From Diploscapter coronatus (lineage: Eukaryota > Nematoda > Chromadorea > Rhabditida > Rhabditidae): a stretch of DNA of 64,000 nucleotides. Under the pieces are notes generated by a model. It did not search any database, had not been told where the DNA came from, and was given only the letters and a program-made list of their open reading frames with translations. A program made the translations under genes and the position numbers. Below, in pieces: positions 16,384 to 30,569 of this stretch; within the stretch, counting starts at the first letter, position 1; every line of letters begins with the position of its first letter. The stretch covers positions 48,933,249-48,997,248 of the forward strand of contig OZ038423.1 of NCBI GenBank assembly GCA_964036155.1, read 5' to 3'.

Positions 16384-19300
16384 TCCATCAAAACAGACGG
16401 TTTCTGGAAGAATATCTTGAATTATTGAAATTTCACATTGAAGTTAATCGAATATCTGAATGATTTCTAAAACTGCGAAATATATTCAACAAATCTTTAC
16501 GAAAACATCTTATAAGATAAAAATAATAATAAAAAAAAAGTTAATTTATAACATAACTCAACTATTTGGTAATGTATTACACGATCTAAGATAGTAAAGA
16601 AGTTAAAACGTTTTAAAGAAATCGAGTCTTGAAACATTATTCTTTAATCGTGCAAACTTATCTCTCGTTGATCAGTGAGAAATTTGCCAACATTATATGG
16701 CATTGCAATACGTTTCATGTTAGAACTTTTCTAGTAAAACCAGAATACAAAATAGATTGTTAAACGAATTTCCACTAAAAATTAGTAATTAGAGTAAAGT
16801 AGAACTGAAATTGAAAGAAGTAATAACTTTAAAAACTAAGAATCTTAATTTCGTAAAGAAATGATTTTACTAAATGAGCTGATTTTGGAAAATTGTAATA
16901 AAGCTGATCCTCATCTAATTAAGAGGCAATTTTTCATACGGATAGGAATTTAAATCGCATAATAAATTAATCGGGCTAATCTGTTTTGGCTGTTATCCAA
17001 AACGTGAGAGAAAACGTGTGCTTGAAAGGTAGACAGATCTGTAGGAAAATTGAGGTCGTCGGTCACGTGAACCAAGAAAATGACAGGAAGATATCTCAAG
17101 ATTTGTAAAGAAGACTGTTCTGCTAAAACTAGAAAATCTGATAGATTTTCACTTTTAGCTTACAATGTTTTCTCGCGCTTGAAAAACTCGATTTTCAAAT
17201 GATTAAGACAAATCCAGACTAGAGCTCGAGCAAAATTAAAGCTGAAAAAAATTGAATAGACTCAAAGTTTCGTTCAACCAAGATAAAGGTTTCTCATGGC
17301 TTATATTGTAGACTTCGAAGTTCAGAGATCCAAACCACTGATACAGTTTGTTAAAATACACAACGTTTTAGCGAACTCTAGTGCTACCCGCCGTCATGCA
17401 TGACTGATAACTTCAACACCTTGTAAATCTAGGTTTCAATATTGGTTTCTTGGGTAAATTTGATCTCTCCTGACAAGATTGTCGACTAAAATGGAAGTGA
17501 AAGGTCGAATAGGGATGGTCAATGATCGTAGAAAAGACTAAAATGTATTTGCAATCTCACGTTTCCTCTGAATAATTCGACGAACTTAGCAAAGTCAAAT
17601 TTAGAAGGGCAATAGGTTAAATGGCATCAAAGAAATATTTATGAAATTAAAGAATGAGAAACGCGATATTTCCAGAAATATTCTTTTCTCTTTTAAAGAA
17701 TAGATAAAAAAGTATAAAATTAGCGTACGGGAAAAGTAGCAACGTAATAATGCAGTAATCTAAGAAATTATATGGGCTAAGCAAGGCATGCGTACTTGTA
17801 TTTGTTTTGCCGTCATACTATTTTGCGCGTTACTGCTTTACTACCGTTATTATTTTTCAGGCTACTGAAAAAAATTATTCTCCTAAACATTCATAGACAT
17901 AAAATAACTCCTTTCGATTTGATCAATGTTTTTAGGTATTCAGGAAAGTCAACAAAATCGTTCGATCTCGTGAAATGATTAGTCAGATGCCTGACAATCA
18001 AATCAATCGAATACTTTTGCACATTAAGGAAATGTATGGAATTTCTTTCCAATGGGTTCAAAAAATGATCGCCAGCCGGTTTTATGGCCTATTCTTAAGC
18101 ATAGGAATAAGGAAATTATCGTGCTCTCTAGTTCTGAGCGATCAGACCCAAATTCCCGAAGGACATCAATTCAAGGGAATTCGAAGGGGAAAGGAGAAAA
18201 ATACGAGTTACGGTTTTTAAGAAGAATAGAGGAAGAGTGAAAACATCGGGGTAAAGAAGGTAACATGAGAGTGAAATTGCTCACAATCGAGACTAAAAGT
18301 TAATCGAGAAGTCAGAGGAAAATTAGTAGCGAATGAGTTGCACTTTGTTGAAATTAATGAGGTAGGTTTCGAAAAAAAAATTGACACTCAATAGCATTTT
18401 GGAATGATATTAGGATTGTAAATGGTCCACAAGTGGCAAAATCGAAATAAGAAGTTTTAGAAATGAAATATTTCAAGGAAAATAGTGGTACTTTAATTTT
18501 TCTGAATGTAATACCTTGAATGATGCGCTTCATGAAAATATTAAATCGTTTCAAACCACTGGACATTTACTCCAAAAATATTCCATTCTTCGATCGATAT
18601 ATTCTAATTTCTTGAGACTAACTATTCGCTTCTACTACAATATAGCAATGCAAAAACATAGCCAAAATGGTCATTAGACAGGCTAAGAATAGGAGATTAA
18701 TGACGATAAATGAGGATTTGGGGCAAAGCAAGAAATGGCAGTCGAAACTGGCAAAAACCGATCGGAATTGTGAAACATAGAGAGAAATGACCGGTAAAAT
18801 TATGCATGAAGAGTTACGCAAACGATTCAAGATCAAGGCATACTTGATCCGCTAGAATTATCGTCAATCTAGATCTCACGTCAATGAACATCAAACTAGA
18901 GATTCTCATTGCTCGAAGAAGTAATCAGTCAATAAAATGTAGAGCGAGAGAAGATGTTCGATCAAGAGAAAACGTTCGTTAGAATCATTTTAACGGTTTT
19001 TAAAAATAATGATGAAAGTAAAACTCAGAAAAAAGTTACGCTTTTATTTACTCAGAGAAAATTACTTTCCTCAACTGAATTTAATGTTTGATTTGTCAGA
19101 GTTTAGAAACTACGATAATGATCTGACAGGTGAAAAATCTTGGACCAAAGAGTTTCGAATTATGTTAGTTTCAGTCAACGCAAATATAATTGATAAAATT
19201 TAGGAATTTAAACATGAAAAAACACATTTTAGTTGGAAGGATAAAAAATTAGGAAGAAACTTGTGCGAAAAGTCACAAAGGTATAAAATAAATGACCTCA

Positions 19301-22300
19301 AATGTGAAACCAACATAAAATGCCTACATTCTCATGTTTTCACAAATAAGGCAAGAGAATCTAACTTGGACAAGGGACACTTCATGTACGGTTATATTGT
19401 CATTGCCCAAATGAGGAGGGCAACCATAAATGAGGAAATGAGTTTTGGCAACCAATGACCATTCAAAGTTTATACAAGAAGTACAATAATACTTTTAGGC
19501 GGATTGCAAAAAGTCATGACTTGTGATGTTGATGCTAAAATCGATGGAGCATAAATGTTCTGTAAATCTAAAATTTATTTTATGCATAAAAATGCATTGA
19601 CGAAATATTATTTAAAATTTTAGATTTACCTTTTTTGAAAGGTGTTATATATTGAAAACACGAATGCCGCATCAAAACTATATTATTTAGGGTATATCAA
19701 TCTGGACTACGATTTTTAAATCTAATCGACATTACTTTTGTATTAAAGAACGATCATGATGAATAGTTTCCAATAGGTCGTGACTTAATTGATATCTCGA
19801 TATAAAATAAACTAACAAAAAAGTACAATCCAACTCGACAATCTTAGCCCCGAGAATGGGTTTGATTCGATGGGAATCGAAGAGATCTGACTTTCGGAGG
19901 GATTTCAAAAAGCTACTTCAAATGTCCTCAAAAGGTGAACGAAGAAAAGAAAAGAGACGGAAAAAGAAAGGCATGCCGAAACATACATGAAAAAGAAAAT
20001 AGCACGGAAAAGTGGCAAATGCAAGAAAAATGAAGGAATTCAAGAAATGCTGCCAAGTTTTTTTCTGAACTATTGACACTGAGGGCAATCCTCAAAAGTT
20101 GATAGCTTTGAATAGACCAATGCAATGTCAAGCAGATTTCAAAAGGATTTGTAGATCTCGTAATCTTATGTTTCGAGGTAAGTGATCCTCTAGATTCCGT
20201 AATTCTTGGGCATATCGTCTTAGATCTCAGAGTTTTTGTTTTGTGACTTATTAGTATGATGATGTAATAATGTCGAACATAGGAACTTGAACAGTTAATC
20301 TTGAAACATGATACTTTCTTTGAGAAATGAGAGTCCAACTTGAAAGGTTTTATATTCAAATTGATATCGAAATCACATAGAAATTGAATTCATGAATATT
20401 TCTCAGAGTTGGTTATTTCGGTCCGGTCCCAGTTCCTTCCAGCTTTTTATAATGACTGTAGCAAGGCCCGGCTTCCTAACTCACAACTCCCAACTCCGTT
20501 CTTGTGTGTTGCGTCTCTGTTTCAATTCACGAACGCAATGATTGCTTTTTCTAGCCTTTATTAGCGCTGGCAGGAGTAATGAATAATTAGATCACGAGAT
20601 CATAATGAGATCAACGGGAGGGAAGCGTTTCCAATTTATGTTTTGTGAGGAATGGAGTATAAGGGATGCACACATCAAAGTAATATCCTGATAAAAAGTA
20701 AAATAAAATGATAATAATAATAAGCAACACAATAGTAACGGAACTGTTCTTTTTTTTTTGAAAAAAAATCTGCGTTATAACTTTTTCTGAGACAACTACT
20801 TTGAGTGTTAGCGAGAATTACAAGGGACTGGCTTATCAGAACTCGGAAATCATGTTTGGACGCGGACGCGCGTTATTTTGGAGTGGCGTTCAGATTTTAT
20901 CTTTACATTCTGAACCAATCTAATTTCTAATGCTCGCTGTATCAACCGATTTTTCAATTAAACGACCTTCCGCGCTTTCAATCGCTTTTTCTCCATTTTT
21001 GTCTAACTCTTCTAATCTTTTTCAATCTGTAATGTTCAACTAATGTTCACGAAATGCGAATGAGTGGTTTTGAAAGAAGAAAATCTGAAAATGAAGAATA
21101 AAAAAGAAAAGTTTATGAGATTGTTTTAAATGATATGAAAATATCGTAGTTTGGAAAATTTTTAAACATAGTCCGAATTTTTCATAATATTGAAAAAATA
21201 GAAATTTCAGATCAAAATAACTCATATAAAGATGCTCAAACTAAATAAAAACAGAAAAATATTATAGCTGTAAAAGTGAAATGTAACGAAGTTTGAACGG
21301 ATAATTATTCCGCCTAGTGAATTTTCATGGAAATACTAGACTATAGTTTGTTCAAGAGAAAATTAGCCTTCTAGCGAAAACCCTAGTGAAAGTGTATTGT
21401 CTAATGAAAGAATGAACCGAATTCTACACCTACTAAACTTCTAATGATAATAAAATAATAGAATATACCAAAATTCAAAGAAAGCATTGAATGTTCTGCT
21501 CAGTTTTAGTTTGGTTTTAGTTTTTTTGGATAGAAATAATGGAAAATCGTAAAAGTTATTTTTAGAATTTTTTTTTCTCTCTAACGTGAAAATGAGATGA
21601 AATCAAAGATAATTCGAAAATGAAAAAAATCCAACTTTTCTTAGTTTTTACTAATAAGAGAAAAATCAAGGATAACCTAGACTACAGTTTTTCCAGGAAA
21701 GTTAGTCATCCAGCGAGAAAACCAAGTGAAAGTGCAAAGACTGCGATTTCGTGTGGAGGTGAGACTGATTGCCTTTTCCTGCCTTCTTGCTTTTAGTTTC
21801 GGGCTTTCGGGCACGTTTTTTCGAGTACCGATAATTGCCTGCGAAACCGTCGGAAACGGTGACCGTGAAAACGCGGGGAAAGATGAAAATCTTCTTCCCT
21901 ACCAAATTCACGATCAAACTGAATTCAAAGCACTTTCCACAAACCAGAAAAACAATTACGAAAAATCGAGCTATAAATGGAGTTTTCAATTAAAATTAAT
22001 TTTTCTTTAATGAAATTTGGACATCTGTAGAATTAATCGCTTTTCATAGGTTCTAGCCTAAATTCCGTGAATTCTAAAGGAATGTTTAAATTGCTGAATG
22101 TTTTTGTCGATTTTATTTTCAATTAGCGTATTTTCGATTAAGGTTTATTTGATTTTCACGAGAAAAATAAGGCACATTCAGGAGTCGGAAAGAGATCAGC
22201 AGAATTTTGAGAAAATGGCTAAAATTTGTTTTGCAAAGTCAACATCGATACATATAGATCAATATTGTTTTATAATAAATCCTGAGAAATCGTTATTGAA

Positions 22301-22460
22301 GAGAAAGTTGTGTGAAGGTAAGTCATTTCAAAAATCACTATTCTGATGGGGAACATCTAGAACTATCAACCTTCTCTCACACCATAAGAAATATATGGAT
22401 GTTTTAAAGATACCCGTAAAACTCATTTAGAAATGAAAGATTTTGATATTTTTAATAAAA
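16384..22460. other. 6.1-kb A-rich intergenic region
   Basis: No gene was recognised. Open frames at 17796-18240, 19928-20359 and 21702-22346 are short, low in complexity, and lack splice partners or recognisable domains. It contains the duplicated segment at 21344-21394 / 21679-21732. The + strand is A-rich throughout; the first few kilobases are expected to hold the promoter of the gene starting at 16383. Confidence 0.5.
21344..21732. repeat. Duplicated ~50-bp segment, copies at 21344-21394 and 21679-21732
   Basis: Both copies share, in the same order, GACTA.AGTTT, then AAA.TTAG.C, then CCAGCGA or CTAGCGA, then AGTGAAAGTG, about 335 bp apart and in direct orientation. The similarity is imperfect. 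It may be the remnant of a direct duplication or of two copies of a mobile element. Confidence 0.45.
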
Positions 22461-25400
22461 TTATACGCTTATCGGCGTAGCGTTGCTCAAATTCTTCGCA
22501 TCTATCATCGCTAGCTTCTGATGATAGTAATAACTCCAGTAGATTATCTGAATTTTTGAAAATTATTTAACTTTCTAATTATAGACGTTTTACATTGAAA
22601 ATTGCAAACGTGGCTGGGAATAAAATAGCTGATAGTTGGTCGATTTTTTCCGGAGGCCAGTTCCACATCTAAAAGGATTTGGGTAAAAGTTAGAATGTTG
22701 TACGTTCCGAAGAAAGGATAATTAAATTTGACGAGTTTAATATTAGTGTTCACTCATTAATCGGTTGGAATTTTAGAAAATCGAAGAAGTATGACTTGTA
22801 TCAGTGATATTTACAAAATATGTTTAAAAATTCAACGAGTTTCGGAATAAAAGTGAATTTCCGCTTCCTCTAAATTATTTTGCCAAGAACAAAAAAAATA
22901 TGCGAAGAAAACAAACCTGATCGATAATGTCCAGAATTCTCCATCGTTTCCATTTTCGGAAATAAGCCTGGTCGACAGGCAACATGAAGCGTTTTTCATA
23001 TCGACAGAGTCCTGTCGGTGATGAATCGAAGTTCTGCTCGGTTTGGGAGAGTTGCTGTTGCTGCTAAATTATGTAAGACTTATCTTATTTTTCACTAATG
23101 ATAAATTTTGTCGATAAAACACTGACATCATGTAAGTCGACATGAATTCATACAAACAAATTTTATCAAAGAATTCAAATGATCATTCTATCTATTTATT
23201 TCTGACATAAGCAGCATTGCAGAATCAATGTTATTGACGTAGAAGCTTTATATAAAAATTTAAGACTTATTTTAAACAAAAAATCACCTTCTTGTGGCTT
23301 TTCTTCTTGCCCAATTCCTCATTTTTGGCCTTATATCCAACGATGGCCAATTCTAGCAGACTGCAGAATATGAATGTCATCGCCACTAGCATCCAAACAT
23401 CTGAAAGATAGATAAATGAATAAGTGAAATCGGGTAGCTATCTTGAAAACTACGGCTTCTTAAAAAGCTACTCACTCTATAGAAAGTTATTTGGAAGGTT
23501 AACTTTCTTTCTTCATCAATGATAAATTTCACACGAAGATTTTCGAACTAATAAGACTGACGATCGATGAACTGAATGAATCTTCGAAAATCCAAGAATA
23601 CTCACCGATAGCCTTGATATAGCTGACCCTCGGCAGATTCTTCATGATGTTGCCGAATTGAAATAACATCGCCAACAGAGCATTAACTCCCAGCATCGTT
23701 CGAGCGGGCAGGGCTCGAGAACCGAGCGAAAATGAAATCCAACTGAAATACGTTTCAGATTGAATCAAATGATTTGAAAGTTCTATTTAAATGTTGATCA
23801 ATTGAGGCGATAGAAAATTCAAGTGTTCTTAAATTGTAAAAATCTCAAATCTATGTTTCATCAAAATATTTCTTTACTCGGAGATTGAACTAGCAATAAG
23901 AATTCATACTTCGTACCATTATGAATTTTCGAAAACTTGCCTAATAAAAATCGTGAGGTAAGTCGGCAGATACGCCTGCATGAAATACCACACATAGCGT
24001 CGCTCGAAGGTCAGAACAACATGGAGTTCATCCCACCTGAAAATCTCAAGATTCAAACTCATCATATATTTCCAATTGAGGCTCCCCTTCCTGAGGATGC
24101 CATAAAATAAAAATAAAAAAAAAAAACCCCCCAGAACTTCTATTTGAGAACATGCAATATTGTTAACAAATAATAGCAGTTTAAATCGACTTACATTCCA
24201 GCTGGATATGGCTAAATTCAAATTTGTATAAAAAAACGTTGGAAAAAATTCAAACCTCCTCTTTGAGAAAAGGGTTGATTTTGATGAGGTCGAAATCGGG
24301 CAAATTGATGGGGACAAGCGGGACGACTGGTCGGGGATTGTGTTCTGCCCATCGCATTCGTACTTCGTGGTTGTTGTAGTTGAAGCTGAAGTTATGATCA
24401 CGCTAGTTTATGGATATACAGAAATATTTTCACGTTTTTTTTATTTTCGAATCGTCACAAGGTTGTTCCAAGTTTTAAAAGAAACATAACGAGTCAAAGT
24501 TTCATTTCATCAAATGACCTTTGCTAATTCAAAAAAATTACCACCATCGATTTTCAAGACAAACAATAAGCTATTATGACTTCTTCATATCTTTACGTAA
24601 ATATTGCATCATGTTTCGATGATAATTGACTTACCTCTCATAAATCAGATTGCATTCCTGGATGTCCAACGGAAATAACGCTAATTGAAGATTACACGGG
24701 CCTTTCACGTTCACTCGCTAGAAAAAAAGATTGTTATTTTCGGTTGATGGATAAAATTTCGGAACTTACGTAGTTGACCCAGACCGTTCCATTCGGATAC
24801 AACATGAGAAAGACGTTGCTGAAATTGAATAAACATGAATGAAGTCTTCAGAATTTTATGATATCTTTCAAAATAAAATGAGTATAACCAACAAGTTTTA
24901 TGTTATTCAATTAAAATCTCAGTGCTGACGTAGTGTTTAGAAAAATATCATTATAAATATGCCAAAATTTAATTTTCAACCCATGATTTTTGATTTTTTG
25001 CAACAAGCAGAAAAGTGGATCTCTCTTACACAGGAAGTGAACAAACTCGAAAGAGTAAGAAATTCATGGAATTCCGATTGTCGGTGGTTCAAAGTAACAT
25101 TTTCAAATATTTTTAAGAAAGCCTAAAATTTACTTACCGGAAAGGTGAATCGTGAATTTTAGCTGTTTTCGAGTTGATGAAACACGAGTTCGGAGACCAT
25201 AGTCGCTCCAGGACCTGGAATATTCTTAGAATGTTGTAGATTTGTCCAATACTTTACCTGATGACTTAGCGACAGATTCTGCTTACATGGGTTGAGTTTT
25301 TCGAAATTCAACGCTGGATCTAGCCACATTTCATTAATGTAAATGTCCATCTGAAGTTTCAAATAGAAATTCTCATTTCATATTCCAGTATTCAGGAACC

Positions 25401-25886
25401 TCGAAGTCATTAGTGATTTCGTTAATAGCCGTAATGGCTTGAATCCAAAATTCAACGCTGACCTTGACGCCGTCGTCGTCTGAAATTCAAAGGGGTAAGA
25501 TATCACATGATCTGTTATTTTAGACGAAGTCGGAAGATCAACTATTAAAGATATAGCCAATTTGTTATTTCATATCGTAAATTTTGAAGCATTATGAATA
25601 AATAATGAAGATACTAAACGTGCCTGGGATTCGGTATTTATTGTAGATCGACTCATTTAGCAGCAAATCTATTATCGCTGAATCTCTAGTGCAGTTCTTT
25701 CGATGTGCTAAAATATTGGTATCGAAAATTTGAATGGCTTTAAAAAAGACCTTTAGAAGCTGCTGTTGTTTGTAAATCTTCATCCAGTGACAGATTGTAA
25801 TCGTTATCGATAATTACTGCGACAATAGGGAAAATCGCGATCAGCAATATTTGCAATTGAGCAATAGTACAGGACCATATAGACAT
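22461..25886 (-). CDS. Cys-loop ligand-gated anion channel subunit (acetylcholine-gated chloride / LGC-46 type)
   Basis: Fifteen exons (high to low): 25886-25751, 25707-25624, 25479-25400, 25350-25258, 25214-25138, 24818-24770, 24717-24635, 24385-24256, 24211-24195, 24036-23941, 23742-23606, 23400-23288, 23063-22917, 22668-22594, 22547-22461; 467 aa. Signal peptide at residues 1-25. The Cys loop is C181 to C195 with 13 residues between ([13 protein letters not shown]). M1 includes [11 protein letters not shown], then the anion-selectivity PAR motif and M2 ([19 protein letters not shown]), M3 ([19 protein letters not shown]), a short M3-M4 loop with QQQQLSQ, and M4 ending FNIIYW. PAR and the M2 sequence place it in the nematode ACC/LGC-46 group; the ligand is inferred (acetylcholine or another small transmitter). 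Two introns have GC donors (after exons 2 and 10), and exon 9 has only 17 nt. The ATG follows directly after TTTTCAG. Confidence 0.93.
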
Positions 25887-28800
25887 CTGAAAATTATATA
25901 CTCAGCTTCATTCATGAAGATCGAAGTTTCACGTCAAAACAGCGATTTCCATATTCAATAAAAGATGTTACGAAGTCGAAAATAGGCTTTTCCAAAAAAT
26001 TGGGTTGGGTAATGATATTATGGAATACGTTTCACAATATAAGAATATCGTTCAAAGATATTGCGCAATATAGATATTCATTGTTTATGCACAACGGAAA
26101 CAATTTCTCAGATTTAGTGTTTCATGAAAATGGAACGCCGAATGTCGACGTATTTATTTTAGTTTTGACAGGAGTTTAGTTATTTTTTACGAGAGGACTT
26201 TTCAAAGTGCACGTTTTCAGGCGTAAAATTCGAAGGGTAAAAACATTTTTGCAAATCAAAAATTCGGCGATATTTGTTGGGAGTCAAAACAAAGAAAAAT
26301 CGAATTTAATAGCATAACTGAAAATATTATATTTTGAAAGCACACAATACGTTGATTTACCATTTGGAACAGGAACAAGGATGATAATATAAGGTTATCC
26401 AGCAAATAAGAACGAGAACTTGTGAATAATCTAGCAGGTAAGGTGTAAAATAATACGCGTGGTTCGGATAAACTTGACAGACAAGAGCTCCAGGAAGAAA
26501 GTGTGAGAAATAAACGAAGAAATATATTGAAAATAAAAATATCGAAATTCTAATGGAGAATTATCGTGGTTTTTATTTTTTTTTTATTTTAAAGGGAAAT
26601 CATTAGCAGTTAAACATCGTTAGTTTAGTTTTGTGATAGATAGGCAGGCTTTTTGCTTTTGAATAGGGAAATGACAGAATTGTTATTTTTCATTAAAATA
26701 TCGTAATATTCTATACGAAGATCGGATGAAGTCGAAATATTTGTTATCCCCATTGGTTGAGTTTGGAATAGCAACCGGAAACGAGAATCCTTCCTCATTG
26801 AAGATTGAAGGAAAAGGGAAATGGCATGTGATTTGGATTAGCGAAGACAGATTTGAGGGAGATTTTGAAATATTTGAAGTGAGCTCAATTCAACTGAAAA
26901 CATCTCGAAATTTTGAAAATGCCAATTCGGTTCATTTCATCCGAATGACCATCTCAATTGCTAATTTCTTGAATCTGACCAATTTTTCAAACTGCAATAT
27001 CATAATTTTCTGCTAGCCTCATTTGATTATAGAAGTTGTCGCCAATTGCGAGGAAAAATCTGTGACAAGTCTTCTTTCAGATTCTTAGGAAGTTCACCCA
27101 GTTTACCGACCACCCATTTGGGTATCTAACAATCTGAAGAAGAAGAAAGACGAATGAATTTCAGAAGAAGCACGTTTCATATTTCAAAAATGTTCAATCC
27201 TTGCATCCTTCATTTTCTAAAAATTCCTCCAAAATCATCCTAACCAACCTCTATCTTCCCGAAACTCTACTAACTTGAACTGCACTAAAATTCCTTCCCA
27301 GATGAGTTCGCCTCATTTTCTAATCCATGTGCTTATGGGCCGAATTGACAAAAACCAGACACCAAACCCACACAAATCACAGAAATGGACGACAGAGGAC
27401 CACTTGATTGATATGTTTGCAACACAACAAATCGAGGAGTCTAATGTTTTCAAAATAAATCAAAATTCGAGGTAAACGAACAATAGGCATAGTTTTGCAG
27501 TGGATAAAACCATGTGACTTTTTTCTGAAAATTACCAAAGGCACACATATTTCTGAAGAATTTTGATGCAAAAATAGACCAAATATTTGTTCAAACAAGT
27601 TATCAAGCAGTTTTCAAAACGAATATTTCAATGTAACTTGAGGTATGATCACCAAATTACAAAATCAGTCTAATTCCAGAGTTGGACTTTGATAAGCCCA
27701 CTCCATGAACCTAAGCTTTCTTTCCCTCGAAAACACTAACTGACCGCGCTTTACCCATTTCGACATACTTCCGTTGGTTGCCTACTCGCAGCCTTATAAA
27801 CTCATCTTACGAAAGGTATACGATATCGAGATTTCGCTGACGGATTAGATATTTTTCTCATTTCCTGCATCCGGAAAAAAGTTAGAAGAATCTCGAGAAT
27901 TAAGGGAGCAAAATATAAGATAGATGCGATTCGCATTATCGAGAATTTAGCATTTGCGTCAGAGAAATTTCCATGAGCTAATTTTGGACGATCATACGAT
28001 CAAGAAATTATGAGACAAATATTCCAAACTGAAATTTTAGCAGGAAAGAGGAGTTTTAAACTTTGAGAGATTAAGATGAAAAAAGTGAGATTTAAAGCGG
28101 AAATTCCTTTTTAAAACTTGGGGAAAATAATAAAATCCAGCAGATGTGCAAAATGTTTAGCACATTTGCGAAAATGTCTTACAAATTGATGAGCCACATG
28201 CAGCAATAAATTGATTATCGAAACAGATCATCAGAGATAAATCGTTGTTCATACTCGCAGAATCACAGACTTTAGGATTGATTAACGGTGTGAAAAATAA
28301 ATTGAGCACTCTCCTGTCAAAATGAAAAGAAGTAAAAAATGGAATAGAATCAGAACAAAATTTCTTATGATTTATGAAAAATTCATTCATCAGATTCAGT
28401 AAAACTTCCAATGAACCCCACAATGATAAAGAAAAAAGGTTGTCCTGAAGCAAAACAGGACATGATGTGTGCGGTTTCTAAAGATACATACATTAGCCTA
28501 ATGATGTCGTAAATGTCGTAGCTCTTCCAAAATTGTGTTTTTCTCCAAACTACCTGACCGAAATTGATGACCCTTTTACTTTCAGTCCCACAAGAATCAA
28601 GTTCGAAGACTGGAAAGTTGAAAGAGCGAAATGCAATTTGCTGATAAAGTTTCGAACATATAAAAACTTTATTGACTCAAAGGCTTCTCCTCAAAAGCCT
28701 CAACATTTTCGCACCGTTTGCTAGACTTTTCTCTAATTGGCGCCACGGTCTAACTTTCATTTGAATTGCACCCATATTCCAAAATTTGAACTTAGAGCAA

Positions 28801-30459
28801 AGAACAAGAGTCTGCGATGAATAAAATTCGGAATTTAAAAATCTAGATTCCGAATAGTATAGTAAGAGGAGTAATAATGTGGTGAATTCACAGTGCTTTG
28901 AGCTGTTCGGCGTCGTTTTTTGGAAAGTGGTTATTACTTTCTATCTATTCTATATTTTTAAAATCTTTCTTCATTGAAAAACGTCAAATTATTCTCTACG
29001 ATATAAACGGAGAAAATTTATGTAAAGTTAGAAAAAATCGATCTGTGTATCATTTTTTAGAGGGCTTGGCCGAACAAAGCAAAGAGAGGGCAAGGCACTG
29101 TGAGATTGGTACCAAAATGCTCATTTTACAGCGAAAATGCTCTGAAACCGAGCTGGTATTAGAATTTCTAAATTTCATTCTGCAAAACCGAAAGTTCGAC
29201 CTCTGAGTGAAAATGTGCGATGTACCCGCGCGAATTGGTGGAGTTACTAAAAGCCTCCCCGTCCGCTTCCAAATTATCAGACTCTGCGTCTTGTCGGTGC
29301 CCTGTCAGATGAGATTTGCCCCCGAGGCAATCAATCAGGCAAAAAATAGCAGCCTCCTGCGGTTTTTCTTCGGAAATAAAACATCGATGACCTCAATAAT
29401 CAATTACGGGAAATAAAAGGTCACGACGGAATAAAACAGAACTGACTCGTGAATTATCGACGAGAATGGCGTTTTTGGAGAATTGCATGAAATATTAATA
29501 AACAGACGAAAATTCGGCCGAGTTTATGAGGTCAAAAATTCCTGCCTGTGAAAGGTGAATTTTTATCAGGCCATGAAAACGAATGCAATTAAATCTATTT
29601 TGAAAAAGCTAATCTTGAAATAATTCCAACTCGAATGTAAAACCAATCAATCGTAATTCGCGAATTCGGAAATTCAAATTTTAAACTCGCGAAACCATGA
29701 AAGTAGCTTGTAAAACTCCGTCTTGATATTTAGACTGCGTAAAAACTATCTGAGAAAGTAACTTTGAAGCGGAAGATGCAATTTTATCGAAGGATGCTCT
29801 CTAGACGATGTCTCCACTTGACAGCCAACTTGAAGAACCAAGCATTTAGGCTAGAAGTAATCTATTGACAGATAGAAGTTAGAAAATGTGAAGAAGCGCA
29901 CGGCGAATGAGAGCACCGCATTAATGAAGTTGGCATCGAGCGAAACGTCACACCGACGATATAGCCGAAACTAGAAAATTGCCTATTGGGAAATAACGCC
30001 GTAGACGGGAAAGAGTCTCAAGTTGACTTGAAATGCACGAGACGTAACGATGAAACTGACTCGAGGGTAAATATCAAATTAGGGGAAAAATATCGAAAAT
30101 CGGCAGATTTTTGGTTTTACATTTAGCATAGAATCATGAAGATTAGAAAACGGACGTCTGATACTCTGCGAAGTCTAAATAAGTCGAATAAAAATTCGAG
30201 TAGGGTTTTTTCTTGAATACTTGGTGTCTTTAGGTAAAAAGGAACAGGTTTCAATAAGATATAACGCAAATAAAGTAAAAGTAGGCAATAAAATATACAT
30301 TGATCCGCAATGATACTATTATAGACAAGCACAATGTCGAAAATTTCCGTTTCCTTATAAGACACTCTTGGAATAAGTTACCTTTCTAAATAAACATAGG
30401 AAGAAGTTCTCAAAAAGTTCAATATTATTAAAGTCAAAGACAAGAAACAAGGCTATTCA

Positions 30460-30569
30460 GGGCTTGGACTCAAGTTAAATTTACAATATTTGTAAGTAAC
30501 TTACAAGACAGCTTACAGCCTTTGTAAATGAACTTACAAGGGTTGTAAGTTGAACTTGAGTCCAAGCCC
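30460..30569. mobile_element. Palindromic MITE-like element, 110 bp
   Basis: Perfect 17-bp terminal inverted repeats: GGGCTTGGACTCAAGTT at 30460-30476 and its reverse complement AACTTGAGTCCAAGCCC at 30553-30569. Between them, TGTAAGT or CTTACA occurs several times in both orientations, so the whole element can fold on itself. It has no coding capacity. The flanking CAG before the left end and AG after the right end leave the exact boundary and target duplication unclear. Confidence 0.75.

Noticed and set aside
17796..18240. Adjacent + strand open frames
   Set aside because: No recognisable domain, no consistent splice phase and composition equal to the surrounding A-rich DNA.
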